This document shows, in pieces, positions 30,324 through 41,672 of a stretch of DNA of 64,000 bases. The notes under the pieces are model-generated. The model did no database searches. It was not told the origin of the DNA and saw nothing but the letters and a program-made list of their open reading frames with translations. This DNA comes from Conchocele bisecta (Eukaryota; Mollusca; Bivalvia; Lucinida; Thyasiridae): the NCBI GenBank assembly GCA_029237695.1, contig CM055279.1, forward strand, positions 4,482,323 through 4,546,322, given 5' to 3'. Within the stretch, counting starts at the first letter, position 1, and each line of letters starts with the position of its first letter. A program made the position numbers and the translations under genes.

Positions 30324-32057
30324 ATGGCCGGTGTCGACGACGGGACGTCATCCCTGTACAAAATGTCGGACACTGTCGCGCACGACTGTGAGCCATGTGG
30401 ACACGCTGGAGTGGTGAAAGAAGCCACCGACTACTGCTGTGAGTGTGACGAATACTTGTGTGAAATCTGTACAACCACGCACCGGGGCTCGAAGCTATCC
30501 AAAGGTCACAAAGTAGTACCCGTGTGGGACATATTGGCAACGGGTGGTCCGGCTATTTTTACGGCCAAAATAACATCATGTGAGAATCATGGAAGTAAAG
30601 AAATCGAATGGTATTGTGAAGATCATGGCGTCATGTTTTGTGACGGCTGTAAGTTCGCCAGACATCGACGTTGCAAACTAACTCGGGTGTCTGAAATGGC
30701 TGAAACGTCCACACATATACAGCAACTCTCTGAAATCGAGGGAGAATTTTGTGGAATGAACATTCGAATTGACACGATAAAGAAAACAAGCGAACAATGC
30801 GGTGTAGATATTAAAACTATCGCAAAATCCTGTGAGGTAGACGTTAAGAAATTTAAGAACAAGATAGTTGCTTGGGCTGAGCGTATTGAAATGAAAATGT
30901 TATGCAAAATTCGCGTAGCATCATCCTGTGCTTTAGACATCGTCTCCGAACACCAGAAGGACTGTGTCAGTCTCTGTGAAAAAGCCAAAGAAGTAGCAAA
31001 CGTTGCTTCCGACGCTAAATTTCTTCCCGACAAATCACGACGCATAGTTGCTGCGCACCAATTGTCAAGGATGCTGACGTACATGAAGGAAACTGCTGGA
31101 AGAATAGCCGGAGAGCAGTTCACGTTAAGTATGGAGTTTAAGACCAACCGTGCTATAATTGATTTACTAGACAGTATTAGTTCGATCGGGACCCTAGACG
31201 AGAACTGTAGGGAGTCTCCAAAGAGATCTGACGGCACTGACAATAAAGTGAGATCATTCCGCGACATGTCGGTGGTGGCGTCTGCGGCGATGAAGGTTAC
31301 TACCGACTGGGTCTCGGGGTCGGCGTTTCTGCCAGATGGCCGCCTCGTACTGGTACAGCATGAACCTGACATGGTCCTACTGCTTGATAGGGACATGGCC
31401 GTGAAGTCCGAGTTTGGTCTGCAAAAACATCCCTGGGACGTGGCCGTCACCAGCGACACCGAGGTTACCGTCACTGTGCCGTGGACGAAGACGCTCCAGT
31501 TCTTCGCCGTCGGGACCGCCGGACTCTGGCTCGGCAGGACAATCACAACAGACATGAAGTGTTGGGGTGTGGATGTGGATAATAACCAGATATATGTCAC
31601 CTTACACAACAGTCCCGGCGACGGCTGCGTCGTCATTATGGACATGGCCGGCATCGTCAGTCACCGGATCGCCGTGGACGCGGGCGGCTATGGTGTATTA
31701 ATGAATCCATGCTACATAGCTGCCAGTAACAACAGAGTGTACGTGACGGACTTCAGCACTTGTATCATATGGTGCTACACTCCGGCTGGGACCGCGGTGT
31801 ACCGGGTGGAGGACGGGACCATGGAGCGACCATGTGGTATACTGCCGGACGGCGAGGGAAATCTCCTAGTGTGCTGCAATGGTTCTAACAAAGTCCAGCT
31901 TCTGAAGCCTAACGGCACCCGGCACAAGGTCATCGTCTCATCACGTGACGGCGTGGAATACCCGCGATCGATTTCATACAGAGGCAGTGATGACACGCTG
32001 GTTGTCATCAGTCATAAGGATCCCTACCTCACGACACTTAAGGTGAAATTTGACTGA
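30324..32057 (+). CDS. B-box (TRIM-like) protein with C-terminal propeller-like region, 577 aa
   Basis: Intact single-exon gene with ATG in an ACCATGG context. The N-terminus has a first Cys/His cluster (Cys22, Cys25, Cys38/Cys41, Cys46, Cys49, His53/His62). A canonical B-box 2 follows (Cys86, His89, Cys98, His101, Cys106, Cys109, His114, Cys117). Residues about 120-290 are a Glu/Lys-rich coiled-coil-type region. Residues about 310-577 show repeated short strands with 'FLPDGRLVLV', 'PWDVAVTSDTEV' and 'LPDGEGNLLV' motifs, like NHL or similar beta-propellers of TRIM2/3/71-type proteins. No RING finger is present, so direct E3 ligase activity is doubtful; binding or regulatory roles, possibly in innate immunity, are inferred from family knowledge. 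Lack of introns and the broken duplicate at 2080 fit the birth-and-death expansion of such genes in bivalves. Confidence 0.9.
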   Translation: MAGVDDGTSSLYKMSDTVAHDCEPCGHAGVVKEATDYCCECDEYLCEICTTTHRGSKLSKGHKVVPVWDILATGGPAIFTAKITSCENHGSKEIEWYCEDHGVMFCDGCKFARHRRCKLTRVSEMAETSTHIQQLSEIEGEFCGMNIRIDTIKKTSEQCGVDIKTIAKSCEVDVKKFKNKIVAWAERIEMKMLCKIRVASSCALDIVSEHQKDCVSLCEKAKEVANVASDAKFLPDKSRRIVAAHQLSRMLTYMKETAGRIAGEQFTLSMEFKTNRAIIDLLDSISSIGTLDENCRESPKRSDGTDNKVRSFRDMSVVASAAMKVTTDWVSGSAFLPDGRLVLVQHEPDMVLLLDRDMAVKSEFGLQKHPWDVAVTSDTEVTVTVPWTKTLQFFAVGTAGLWLGRTITTDMKCWGVDVDNNQIYVTLHNSPGDGCVVIMDMAGIVSHRIAVDAGGYGVLMNPCYIAASNNRVYVTDFSTCIIWCYTPAGTAVYRVEDGTMERPCGILPDGEGNLLVCCNGSNKVQLLKPNGTRHKVIVSSRDGVEYPRSISYRGSDDTLVVISHKDPYLTTLKVKFD

Positions 32058-33324
32058 ATACAATTAAACTTTCTACGATTAAACTAATTACGATTAAGCT
32101 AGCTACGATTAAATGAGTGTTCTCGCAGTTTTCCCATTGAAGACGATTCGTACGTCGCGAGAGAATATCAATCGAGTGTGTTTTGATATGAAATGTTCAG
32201 GCAAGGCTAGGAAATTAATAAGAATCCCGAGGCTTGCCGAGGAATTCCTACCATTTTCGAGCCAATCCTGATAAACGTGGTGAAAAAATACAATACCCTG
32301 TTATTCTGTTTATCAGGTATGTTGTATGCTAGATATGCTAGAGGATGGACAGATATCACATAATTTTCGCTGACAAGAGGGTCGGATTATTTTATGTTGT
32401 GTCATTATGTGGTTGTGAGTCGGTAACGTCATTACATATGACTCATTTCGACTTCAGCCACAGTAGTTGGGACACGGATGTGGGTATACATAATATCAAT
32501 ACAGGATTCGACAATTTGTTTTCATTCAGCTTGTAGTCGATCTATACAGGGAGAATACATTTTGAACTTCAGTTATACTGATGTTGTGACTGGAGAAATG
32601 GGTCTGATGTCATGTGCGAGCAGAGTATATCCAGATCAGCCTGCACGTCCGTGCATTCTGATCAGGATATGCACTGATCGCCATTCGATTAGTGAAACAC
32701 CGTTTCTACTTGTAGTAAACAGGATATATAATAGGCTACCCAGTGATTGACCGTGATTCTGGAGGGATTTATTTCCTTTAAGGAAATATTTCCTTGTAGA
32801 CGTTCGCGAGACGTAATTGACGTCACGTGTTGACGTCATTTCTGGCGACGGTAAAATATATACGTTAACGTCAAAATTGGTAATTTTGACAACGTTATAA
32901 GCTGGTCTTAGAGCAAATTTCACATTTTTCGAAGAGCATGTAATATACAATTTATTCCACTACCATTTTGAAATACCGGATTTATTTCACTTGACATCTG
33001 TAGATCAGACAAAGAAACTCGTGTTCCACACTCGTTTCTTTATCGGATTTGCATATGTCTGGGGATATAAATCGGGTATTTCAAATTTGTACTTGAAGAA
33101 ACTCTATATGCCAATACTGGGCTGAAGGACTGTGCATGAAAATCACGAGCTGGACTGGTAATAGACCCCATAAGCCCCATTTCTCCAGTCACAGCTACTA
33201 TTTTGTGCGTGGATTGAGTCACGTTTGTGACCAGCGTGGGGCGGGTCAGGATCCACATTTTGTTATTACGGACTGTGGACTGAGCATTCGGCGTGTTTCG
33301 GCTTTCATCGGTATAACTCTATAT
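32058..33324. other. 3' flank of B-box gene, non-coding
   Basis: Carries reiterated CTACGATTAA words just after the stop (32070-32115; also in copy A at 3795-3840). Partial GTGGCTGTGACTGG-family MITEs lie near 32585 and 33120, and palindromic AATAAATC blocks near 32950-33080. No gene. Confidence 0.6.
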
Positions 33325-33560
33325 ATAAGAAAAAAGCCTTTTAACTTTGGTCGGACTCGACATCGTATCATAACAAAATGACATCTTTATAATTGCAATT
33401 TTCGCATCTGACAGAAGATATTGTATCGCATGATCATTTGAAAATTATCGTTATCCTGCAGAAATACATAGAATGTATAGAACATTACAATTGTAAACAT
33501 GTTATTTTGTTATGATATGAGGTCGTGTCCGACAAAAGTTAGAAGCCTTGTTCATAACAT
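33325..33560. mobile_element. Palindromic MITE with CGTATCATAACA arms
   Basis: The left end is AAGCCTTTTAACTTTGGTCGGA then CGTATCATAACAAAATG. The right end is its complement (TTTTGTTATGATATGAGG ... GTTAGAAGCCTT). The sister region at 25070-25480 is related. No coding. Confidence 0.65.
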
Positions 33561-33599
33561 ACATAGAGTTATACCGATGAAAGCGTTCTGGTGCCGATG

Positions 33600-34320
33600 C
33601 TGAAATAGTTTTATCTCCTAAGTCGTAATTAGGAGATACTAAGTCCGAATTAAGAGATACTAAGTCCGTATTAGGAGATACACAGTCCGACTTGGGAGGT
33701 ATAAGTCCGAATTAGGAGATACTAAGTCCTAATTAGTAGATAGTATAATTAGGAAATGGTATGTCCTAATTAGGAGACAGTAAGTCCTAATTAAGAAATA
33801 ATATGTCCTAATTAGGAGATATTAAGTCCTAATTGTGAGGTAATAAGTCATAGTTAGGATATAATAAGTCATAATTAGGAAATACGGAGTGCTCGTAAGG
33901 AGATACTAACTCCTAATTATGAGAAACTAACTCCTAATTAGGAGAGTATATGTCCTAGTTAAGAGATAACTAAGTCCTTATTAAGAGGTATTAGCGCCAA
34001 ATTAGGATCTCCTCATTAGAACATAATTATTAGGCGATATTAAATTAGGAGATAGTAACTCCTAATTAGAAAATACTAAGTCATAATTATCTCCTAATTA
34101 TGATTTATCATCTCCTAATTAGGAAGCATTGTTATCTGATAATTAGGAATTTGTATATCCTAATTAGGACTCAGTAATATCTCATAATCAGTAGTTACTA
34201 TCTCCTAATTATGACTTAATATATCCTAAATAGGACTTATTATCTCCTAATTAGGACTCAATATCTCATAATAATGAGTTATTATTTCCAAACTAGGAGT
34301 TAGTATCTCCTAATTAGGTG
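33600..34320. repeat. Palindromic TCCTAATTAGGA array that reverses polarity
   Basis: About 700 bp of ~20-bp degenerate units centred on CTAATTAG. The first half reads AGGAGATACTAAGTCC. From about 34085 on it reads TATCTCCTAATTAGGACT, the opposite sense, so the whole array can fold back on itself. Related arrays: 25680-25805 and 47815-48235. Confidence 0.85.
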
Positions 34321-35100
34321 TCAACCATTTAAAAATTAGATTTATATTTTTCATTTTAACGCTATATTTGGTCATTTGCATTTTTGAAACTATCCGAACA
34401 ATGTTAATATAAGTAATAAAAACATGGGCTATTGCGTTTACTATGGTATGAAAAACATTTGGTCTGTATACAGTTTTCGGACTCCTCGCACTTTAAACAG
34501 ACCAACATGGTGTTCATACTGCAGTAAACTCAACGACCCGTGGTTTAATTATAGGTTGGTTGTGCTGTACAGAAATTCTTACAGAAAATATTGTATTACA
34601 GTAAACCATTTTGTCCTTCTGTGAAGTGGCCAATCTTGAAAATAACCAATTTCTGAATAGAAAATGTACACTGTATTACTGTATGCAGCTTTTCAATGGT
34701 AATTCAATGTGTGTGTGTGAGTATCATTGTTCCATTATATTATAGTTATTTCATACTTCATGTTAGTATATACATTTATATTTTAAAGGCACAATGTCTC
34801 AGATATGCCATAGAAAGTGGAGAAACAGATTAGGAAAAATAGTTTAATTGTAGATTTGTATCGTATTTCTGGACCCGTATAAGTCGTCTGGAAAAAATCG
34901 GTATGATACTGAAAAGTAACCAGCGTTTCCAACGCTTGTTATATTTCAGTGTTATAAACATGTTTTCCAATCGGTGTTTGCAAATGTATTTTATTATAAG
35001 TATTTACATTAGCATCTATAATGGAAAGTTCTTCTAAATATGATATACATGTACATGTAGTATGCTCATTTCACAATAAAAAAAAAATAGAGACATTTCG
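34321..35100. other. AT-rich single-copy-looking spacer
   Basis: I see no gene, MITE or repeat. A 66-codon open frame at 34424 has no recognisable feature and ordinary AT-rich composition. Confidence 0.5.
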
Positions 35101-35104
35101 CAAT

Positions 35105-36990
35105 GTTTCCCTACTGGCATATAGCGGAAATGTGAAATGTAACGTTGTCGTAATCACCATCTGATCTCTACTGGTAGAGCGGAAATGTGAAATGTACCGT
35201 TGTTGTGATCACCATCTGATCTCTGCTGGTATGGCGGAAATGTCAAATGCAGCATTGATGTGATCACAATCTGATCTCCACTGGTATAGTGGAAATGTAA
35301 AATGTACCGTTGTTGTGATCACCATCTGATCTCTACTGGTAGAGCGGAAATGTGAAATGTAACGTTGTTGTGATCACCATCTGATCTCTACTGGCGGAAA
35401 TGTGAAATGTAACGTTGTTGTGATCACAATCTGATCTCCACTGATAGAGCGGAAATGTGAAATGTAACGTTGTAACGTTGTTGTGAAATCACCATCTGAT
35501 CTCCTACTGGAAGAGCGGAAATGTGAAAATGTAACGTTGTGATCACCATCTGATCTCTACTGGTATAGCGAAAGTGAAAATGTAACGTCACCATCTGATC
35601 TCACTGGGAAAGAAAGCGAAATATCTGAATCTCTATCTACTGGCGGAAATGTGAAATGTAACGTTGTGTTGATCACATCTGATCTCCACTGGATAGCGGA
35701 AATGTGAAATGTAACGTTGTCGTGACCATCACCATCTGAGTAAACGTAAAGTTGTGATCACCATCTGATCTCTACTGTATAGCGATCTCACTGGTGGAAT
35801 TGTAAAAGTTCTTGTGAGCACCATCTGATCTGTACTGGTATAGCGGAAATGTGAAATGTAACGTTGTTGTGATCACCAACTGATCTCACTGGTAGAGCGG
35901 AAATGTGAAATGTAACTTGTTGTGATCACCAGCGTAAGTGTTGTGACACCATCTGATCTCCACTGGTAGAGCGGAAATGTGAAATGTAACGGTGTTGTGA
36001 TCACCATCTGATCTACTGGTATAGCGGAAATGTGAAAGTAACCGTGTTGTGATCACCATCTGATCTCCACTGGTAGAGCGGAAATGTGAAATGTAACGGT
36101 GTTGTGATCACCATCTGATATCTACTGGTATAGCGGAAATGTGAAATGTAACGTTGTTGTGATCACCATCTGATCGTTTTGTGACCCATCTGATCTGTAC
36201 TGGTATAGCGGAAATGTGAAATGTAACGTTGTTGTGATCACCATCCGATCTCTACTGGTAGAGGGGAATTGTGAAATGTAACGTTGTTGTGATCACCATC
36301 TGATCTGTACTGGTAGAGCGGAAATGTGAAATGTAACGGTGTTGTGATCACCATCTGATCTCCACTGGTAGAGCGGAAATGTGAAATGTAACGGTGTTGT
36401 GATCACCATCTGATCTCCACTGGTAGAGCGGAAATGTGAAATGTAACGGTTGTCGTGTCACCATCTGATCTACTGTATAGCGGAAATGTGAAATGTACCG
36501 TTGTTGTGATCACCATCTGATCTGTACTGGTAGAGCGGAAATGTGAAATGTAACGGTGTTGTGATCACCATCTGATATCTACTGGTATAGCGGAAATGTG
36601 AAATGTAACGTTGTTGTGATCACCATCTGATCTGTACTGGTAGAGCGGAAGTGTGAAATGTAACGGTGTTGTGATCACCATCTGATCTCCACTGGTAGAG
36701 CGGAAATGTGAAATGTAACGTTGTCGTGATCACAATCTGATGTAACGTTGTTGTGATCACCATCTGATCTCTACTGGTATAGCGGAAATGTGAAATGTAC
36801 CGTTGTTGTGATCACCATCTGATCTCTACTGGTATAGCGGAAATGTGAAATGTAACGTTGTTGTGATCACCATCTGATCTCTACTGATATAGCGGAAATG
36901 TGAAATGTAACGTTGTTGTGATCACCATCCGATCTCTACTGGTAGAGCGGAAACGTGAAATGTAACGCTGTTGTGATCACCATCTGAGTT
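35105..36990. repeat. 55-bp tandem satellite, about 32 copies
   Basis: Unit contains GCGGAAATGTGAAATGTAAC, then GTTGTTGTGATCACCATC and TGATCTCTACTGGTATA. The period measured at 36784-36839 is exactly 55 bp. Monomers between about 35450 and 35950 are truncated or scrambled; those from 35990 to 36980 are the most regular. The palindromic GTGATCAC lies in each unit. Confidence 0.95.
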
Positions 36991-38069
36991 GCACCTGTAG
37001 AACCTCTCTAAGATGAACAACGGAGTAGTTATACAATCATACTTTTATTGGCAAGCAATCGATCATATAGTGGAATTAGCCTAAATCTCAGAGTCCCGGG
37101 TTAACACCCGTGCCCAAACTAATAAACGGCACCGCAATGAGCCCAATTGAGTGCATAGCACGCTGTACACCGTATCCATCCCCAAATGACGGCATTATAT
37201 ATTCTACGGATGACATTTAAAGGTACATGCCCACTCAGTATGCACAAACTGTTCTTTATAGGAATTAAATAAGTGTATAAAATGTACGAGTGCCCGCTAT
37301 ACAGATATAATCATTTAGTAATATGTATTTTACTGATAGTGACGTGCGGTGGTATCAGGCTATTTTCATATGCAAATGAGGCATGGTATTTTTTAATTAT
37401 TTATACAAATTAAATGCGTCACCTAAAAAAATAGTATTTTCGACAGATTATAAAGTATAATCATTGCACATCAACAAATAAATAGAGATAATAAATAGTA
37501 ATGTTCGTTATAATTTTAAGGAAACACGGTTATCGCCCCTGATATCAGTGTGCAAATTTACGTCTGATATAAAATGCGTAATAATGCAAATCAATACGTG
37601 GGGAAATGGTGAATGAATTATTCTTTTGCCAGGAAATGTCTGAGATGATGTCTCTGATATAAAGAACATTTTGTATCTACTGAGTGGGTATGTACCTTTA
37701 ATGTTATTGCATCAGAATTACCAGATTGAACTGGTGCCCGTTGATGTGTGCTTGTCTAAATATTAGTATGCACCCAGTAATACTTGATTTAACATCTGAG
37801 GAATAGGCCATATCGTTATACAAGTTATGCCAAGCCAAGTTATCTACCCTGCTAATAACACTTTCTGGTAACATGTACTTGAATATAACGAATGTTTTCG
37901 AATGTGATCAAATACAATGATGCGATTGATTTATATCACTGTGCATTAAGTGAAAAGTCCCATATTGGATATCTGAGACATCATCTGAGACACGGTCACT
38001 TTAAAGGTGACGTTGATGTGTTGTTTCTGTTTCTCTACATTCACTATTCATACCTTCTATTTTGAGAAC
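36991..38069. other. AT-rich spacer containing a palindromic MITE
   Basis: 37217-37701 is flanked by the inverted pair TTTAAAGGTACATGCCCACT and AGTGGGTATGTACCTTTAA, so it is a ~485-bp MITE. No coding region is seen in the remainder. Confidence 0.6.
37217..37701. mobile_element. ~485-bp palindromic MITE
   Basis: Terminal inverted repeats of at least 24 bp beginning TTTAAAGGTACATGCC, with further complementarity inward (AACTGTTCTTTATA / TATAAAGAACATTTTG). No open frame. Confidence 0.65.
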
Positions 38070-38241
38070 TTAACCCTTACCATGCTGAATAAAATGTTGT
38101 CGTCTGCCGGTTATCTTTCCATTTTTTCTCATGAAATCATACTTCATAATTGGCAGTACTATAGAATGGAAATGATTCTAAAGTGCTGTCAAATAATTAT
38201 TTTATTGAGAAAGATGACAAACTAAGAAACGACAGAAGACT

Positions 38242-39172
38242 ATGGCAGTAGATTTGTGTCTATGTTCGATCGGCATATTTTCATTTGATTATCGCATAAT
38301 TATATTCAATAATCAAATGAATATTGATGATTATCGAACGTAAATACTATTGTTATTTTATGGTTGCATATATGTTCAATAATTAAATACATTATTGTAA
38401 TTTCACAATAAACGGTTTATTTGTATGTTCAATAAATCAAACGTAAATATAAATTCGTTCAAACATATATTTACCCAATTGAATATAAATATACACTGTC
38501 TGCAGATAACAGTTCTGCTATTTATTCGATAAATCGAACATAAAATAAACTGATATATTTACCTAATCAAACATAAATATAGTTTGTTTAAACAATTATG
38601 TGTGCTACATTGAACACACATAGTGCACTGCTGTATTGGTTCGATTATGTTTATTTTCAGTTAACTCAATCGAACGTATATATGTGATGTCAATTGTTTT
38701 GTTAAACATATTGGTTCGATAAATTATACATATTGGTTCGATAATGATACATACATATAGGTTCGATAAATGATACATACATATGGTTCGATAAATGATA
38801 CATATATTGGTTCGATAAATGATGCATATTGGTTCGATAAATAATACATACATATATTGGTTCGATAAACGTTATATATTGGTTCGATAAATGATACATA
38901 TATTGGTTCGATAAATCGTACATATTGGTTCGATAAATTAGACATATTGGTTCGATAAGTGGTACATATATTGGTTCGATAAATGATACATACGTATATT
39001 GGTTCGATAAATGGTACATATATTGGTTCGATAAATGATACATATATTGGTTCGATAAGTGAAGCATATTCAGGGGCGGATCCAGGATTTTGGTTTAGGG
39101 TGTGAGTTGAGGTCCACGATTTTGACCGAAATGCTTCGAGGGTCCGGGGGCATGGTTCCCCCTCCCTCCCCC
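38242..39172 (+). repeat. Foldback left arm
   Basis: Inverted partner of 40064-41007. The tandem GGTTCGATAAATGATACATA-type units at 38703-39067 create false open frames of the 'YRTNMYHLSNQY' kind. Confidence 0.92.
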
Positions 39173-39174
39173 CT

Positions 39175-39760
39175 GCCCCGTTTAACCACCCGTAGACCGA
39201 CAATTCATGTCGCTACAACAGTGGGGAGATGATGCTCAGCCCGCGGGAAGCATATCACACCGTGCCCCGTTTAGCCACCCGTAGACCGACAATTCATGTC
39301 GCTAGCACAGTGGGGAGATGATGCTCAGCCCGCGGGAAGCATATCACACCGTGCCCCGTTTAACCACCCCCGTAGACCGACAATTCATGTCGCTAGAACA
39401 GTGGGGAGATGATGCTCAGATCCGCGGGAAGCATATCACACCGTGTCCCGTTTAACCACCCGTAGACGGACAATTCATGTCGCTAGCACAGTGGGGAGAT
39501 GATGCTCAGCCCGCGGGAAGCATATCACACCGTGCCCCGTTTAACCACCCGTAGACCGAAAATTCATGTCGCTAGCACAGTGGGGAGATGATGCTCAGCC
39601 CGCGGGTAGCATGCATATTCCACTGTGCCCCGTTTAACCACCCGTAGACCGACAATTCATGTCACTAGAACAGTGGGGAGCTGATGCTCAGCCCGCGGGT
39701 AGCATATTCCACAGTGCCCCGTTTAACCACCGAGATGATGCTCAGCTTGCGCGTAGCATA
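39175..39760. repeat. 88-bp minisatellite in the foldback loop
   Basis: About 6.5 units, each with GCCCCGTTTAACCACCCGTA, ACAATTCATGTCGCTAG and GGGGAGATGATGCTCAGCCC. Spacing from 39175 to 39263 is 88 bp. Later units shorten. Confidence 0.9.
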
Positions 39761-40063
39761 ATAGTTTGAGGCAATATGCTTATTTCCCAGTATACGGACA
39801 GTGACGCGCATCACTCAATGAACAGTAGTAAGAAATTAGTTAATAGTCACGGTGTAAAAACGGACGCTTTTGATGCTGGAAAGGTGTGGAGCAACTATAT
39901 AATAATATTATGTTTGCGTAATGCTTGGGTATGCAAATTTAAAATGAAAATGGTCAAATTTCGTTTCTCTTTTTCTTACTTCTCCTGTGTTGTGATATTC
40001 AGCACTATAGTCTCAGACATATGCCAGATTGCACCTGCGGGCATCTACGTTCAAAAAATCTCC

Positions 40064-41007
40064 CGGGGGGGGGGGAGGGAGGGGGGAACCATGCCCCCGG
40101 ACCCTCGAAGCATTTCGGTCAAAATCGTGGACCTCAACTCACACACACCCTAAACCAAAATCCTGGATCGGCCCCTGAATATGCATCATTTATCGACCAA
40201 TATATGTATCATTTATAGAACCAATATATGTACCATTTATCGAACCAATATACGTATGTATCATTTATCGAACCAATATATGTACCACTTATCGAACCAA
40301 TATGTCTCATTTATCGAACCAATATGTACAATTTATCGAACCAATATATGTATCATTTATCGAACCAATATATAACGTTTATCGAACCAATATATGTATG
40401 TATTATTTATCGAACCAATATGCATCATTTATCGAACCAATATATGTATAATTTATCGAACCAATATGTATGTATCATTTATCGAACCTATATGTATGTA
40501 TCATTAATCGAACCAATATGTATAATTTATCGAACCAATATGTTTAACAAAACAATTGACATCACATATATACGTTCGATTGAGCTAACTGAAAATAAAC
40601 ATAATCGAACCAATACAGCAGTGCACTATGTGTGTTCAATGTAGCACACATAATTGTTTAAACAAACTATATTTATGTTTGATTAGGTAAATATATCAGT
40701 TTATTTTATGTTCGATTTATCGAATAAATAGCAGAACTGTTATCTGCAGACAGTGCATATTTATATTCAATTGGGTAAATATATGTTTGAACGAATTTAT
40801 ATTTACGTTTGATTTATTGAACATACAAATAAACCGTTTATTGTGAAATTACAATAATGTATTTAATTATTGAACATATATGCAACCATAAAATAACAAT
40901 AGTATTTACGTTCGATAATCTTCAATATTCATTTGATTATTGAATATAATTATGCGATAATCAAATGAAAATATGCCGATCGAACATAGACACAAATCTA
41001 CTGCCAT
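40064..41007 (-). repeat. Foldback right arm
   Basis: Inverted partner of 38242-39172. It starts at a G run (40064-40086) and the complement of the CAGGGGCGGATCC end lies at 40160-40180. Confidence 0.92.
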
Positions 41008-41209
41008 AGAAGACTACAAATTCCGTTTCTCGCATTCTAAGGGTTACTGCACTTCATAAGACTACCGTGGAACATCTCTAAACCGGACATCAAGGAAACA
41101 TCTGTGATCTTATTTTTGATGGGTTTCTTAGACATTTATCTCAGGTGATGATGTCTGTTCATGACAGCATAGCACACAAATATGGCTCAGAATGATATAA
41201 TGCCTGATT

Positions 41210-41282
41210 TACAGTGAAACCTCTCTAAGCCGGACACCCTGGGGACCTCGCAGGGTGTCCGGTTTAGAGAGGTTTCAGTGTA
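41210..41282. mobile_element. ~72-bp hairpin MITE
   Basis: Near-perfect stem, TACAGTGAAACC...GGTTTCAGTGTA, with the central CCTGGGGACC loop. Same family as 71-143. Confidence 0.75.
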
Positions 41283-41672
41283 TTTGTTTTACTAAGATGC
41301 TTATTGACTTTTCATTTTAATGCCATGTAATGGACCTTTCTATTTTCACCCATATAGGTACATTGTACATACATATCGGATTTCCTATCTTGTTGCGTTC
41401 AGCAAGATAGAAAATCTGATACTTATGTACCGATATCGGCGAAAATTGAAACAACCCAGCGGTCCTAGTATCGTCCTAAATCTTCAGTTACCACACTTTA
41501 CACAGGGTCATGATAAAAACACGTTGTTATTTGAACCTCTCTAAACTGGAAACCATGAACACACCTGTGATCTTATTTTTGATGAGTTTCTTGGTCATTT
41601 ATCTCCGGTGTCAATGTCTGTTCATGATCGCATAGCACACAAACATGGCTCAGAATGATCAAATGCATGATT

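Larger units (their letters stand above)
28124..33325 (+). repeat. Segmental duplication, copy B
   Basis: Collinear with 71-4715 and starting at the equivalent hairpin. About 550 bp longer than copy A because of extra repeat sequence near 28560-29830. It carries the intact B-box gene and the matching 3' flank (TGAGTGTTCTCGCAGTTTTC and GAATTCCTACC motifs in both copies). Confidence 0.85.
38242..41007. mobile_element. Foldback transposon, 2766 bp, 8-bp target duplication
   Basis: Arms 38242-39172 and about 40064-41007 are near-perfect inverted copies (ends ATGGCAGTAGATTTG / CAAATCTACTGCCAT). AGAAGACT flanks both sides (38234-38241 and 41008-41015). Each arm has an outer AT-rich part, an inner array of ~20-24-bp units with ATTGGTTCGATAAATGATAC, and an innermost CAGGGGCGGATCCAGG-type end. 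The loop (39173-40063) holds an 88-bp minisatellite and unique sequence. The structure resembles Drosophila FB elements, but the 8-bp duplication points to a hAT-type transposase acting in trans. No transposase gene is present. Confidence 0.92.
38074..41043. mobile_element. piggyBac-like MITE interrupted by the foldback element
   Basis: Left end TTAA (38070-38073) followed by CCCTTACCATGCTG. Right end ...CTAAGGG (to 41043) followed by TTAC. The two parts (38074-38241 and 41016-41043) join into the same sequence as the intact MITE at 25840-26013 once the 2.77 kb foldback element and one copy of its target duplication are removed. Confidence 0.7.

Noticed and set aside
30623..31654. 343-codon frame on the minus strand
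   Set aside because: Shadow of the B-box gene; codon pattern and domains belong to the plus strand.
35105..36990. CRISPR-like array
   Set aside because: Units abut without spacers, period 55 bp, eukaryotic context; it is a satellite.
38602..40644. Open frames of the 'YRTNMYHLSNQY' type on both strands
   Set aside because: They are translations of the GGTTCGATAAATGATAC tandem units in the foldback arms; the same repeats give similar frames in both arms.
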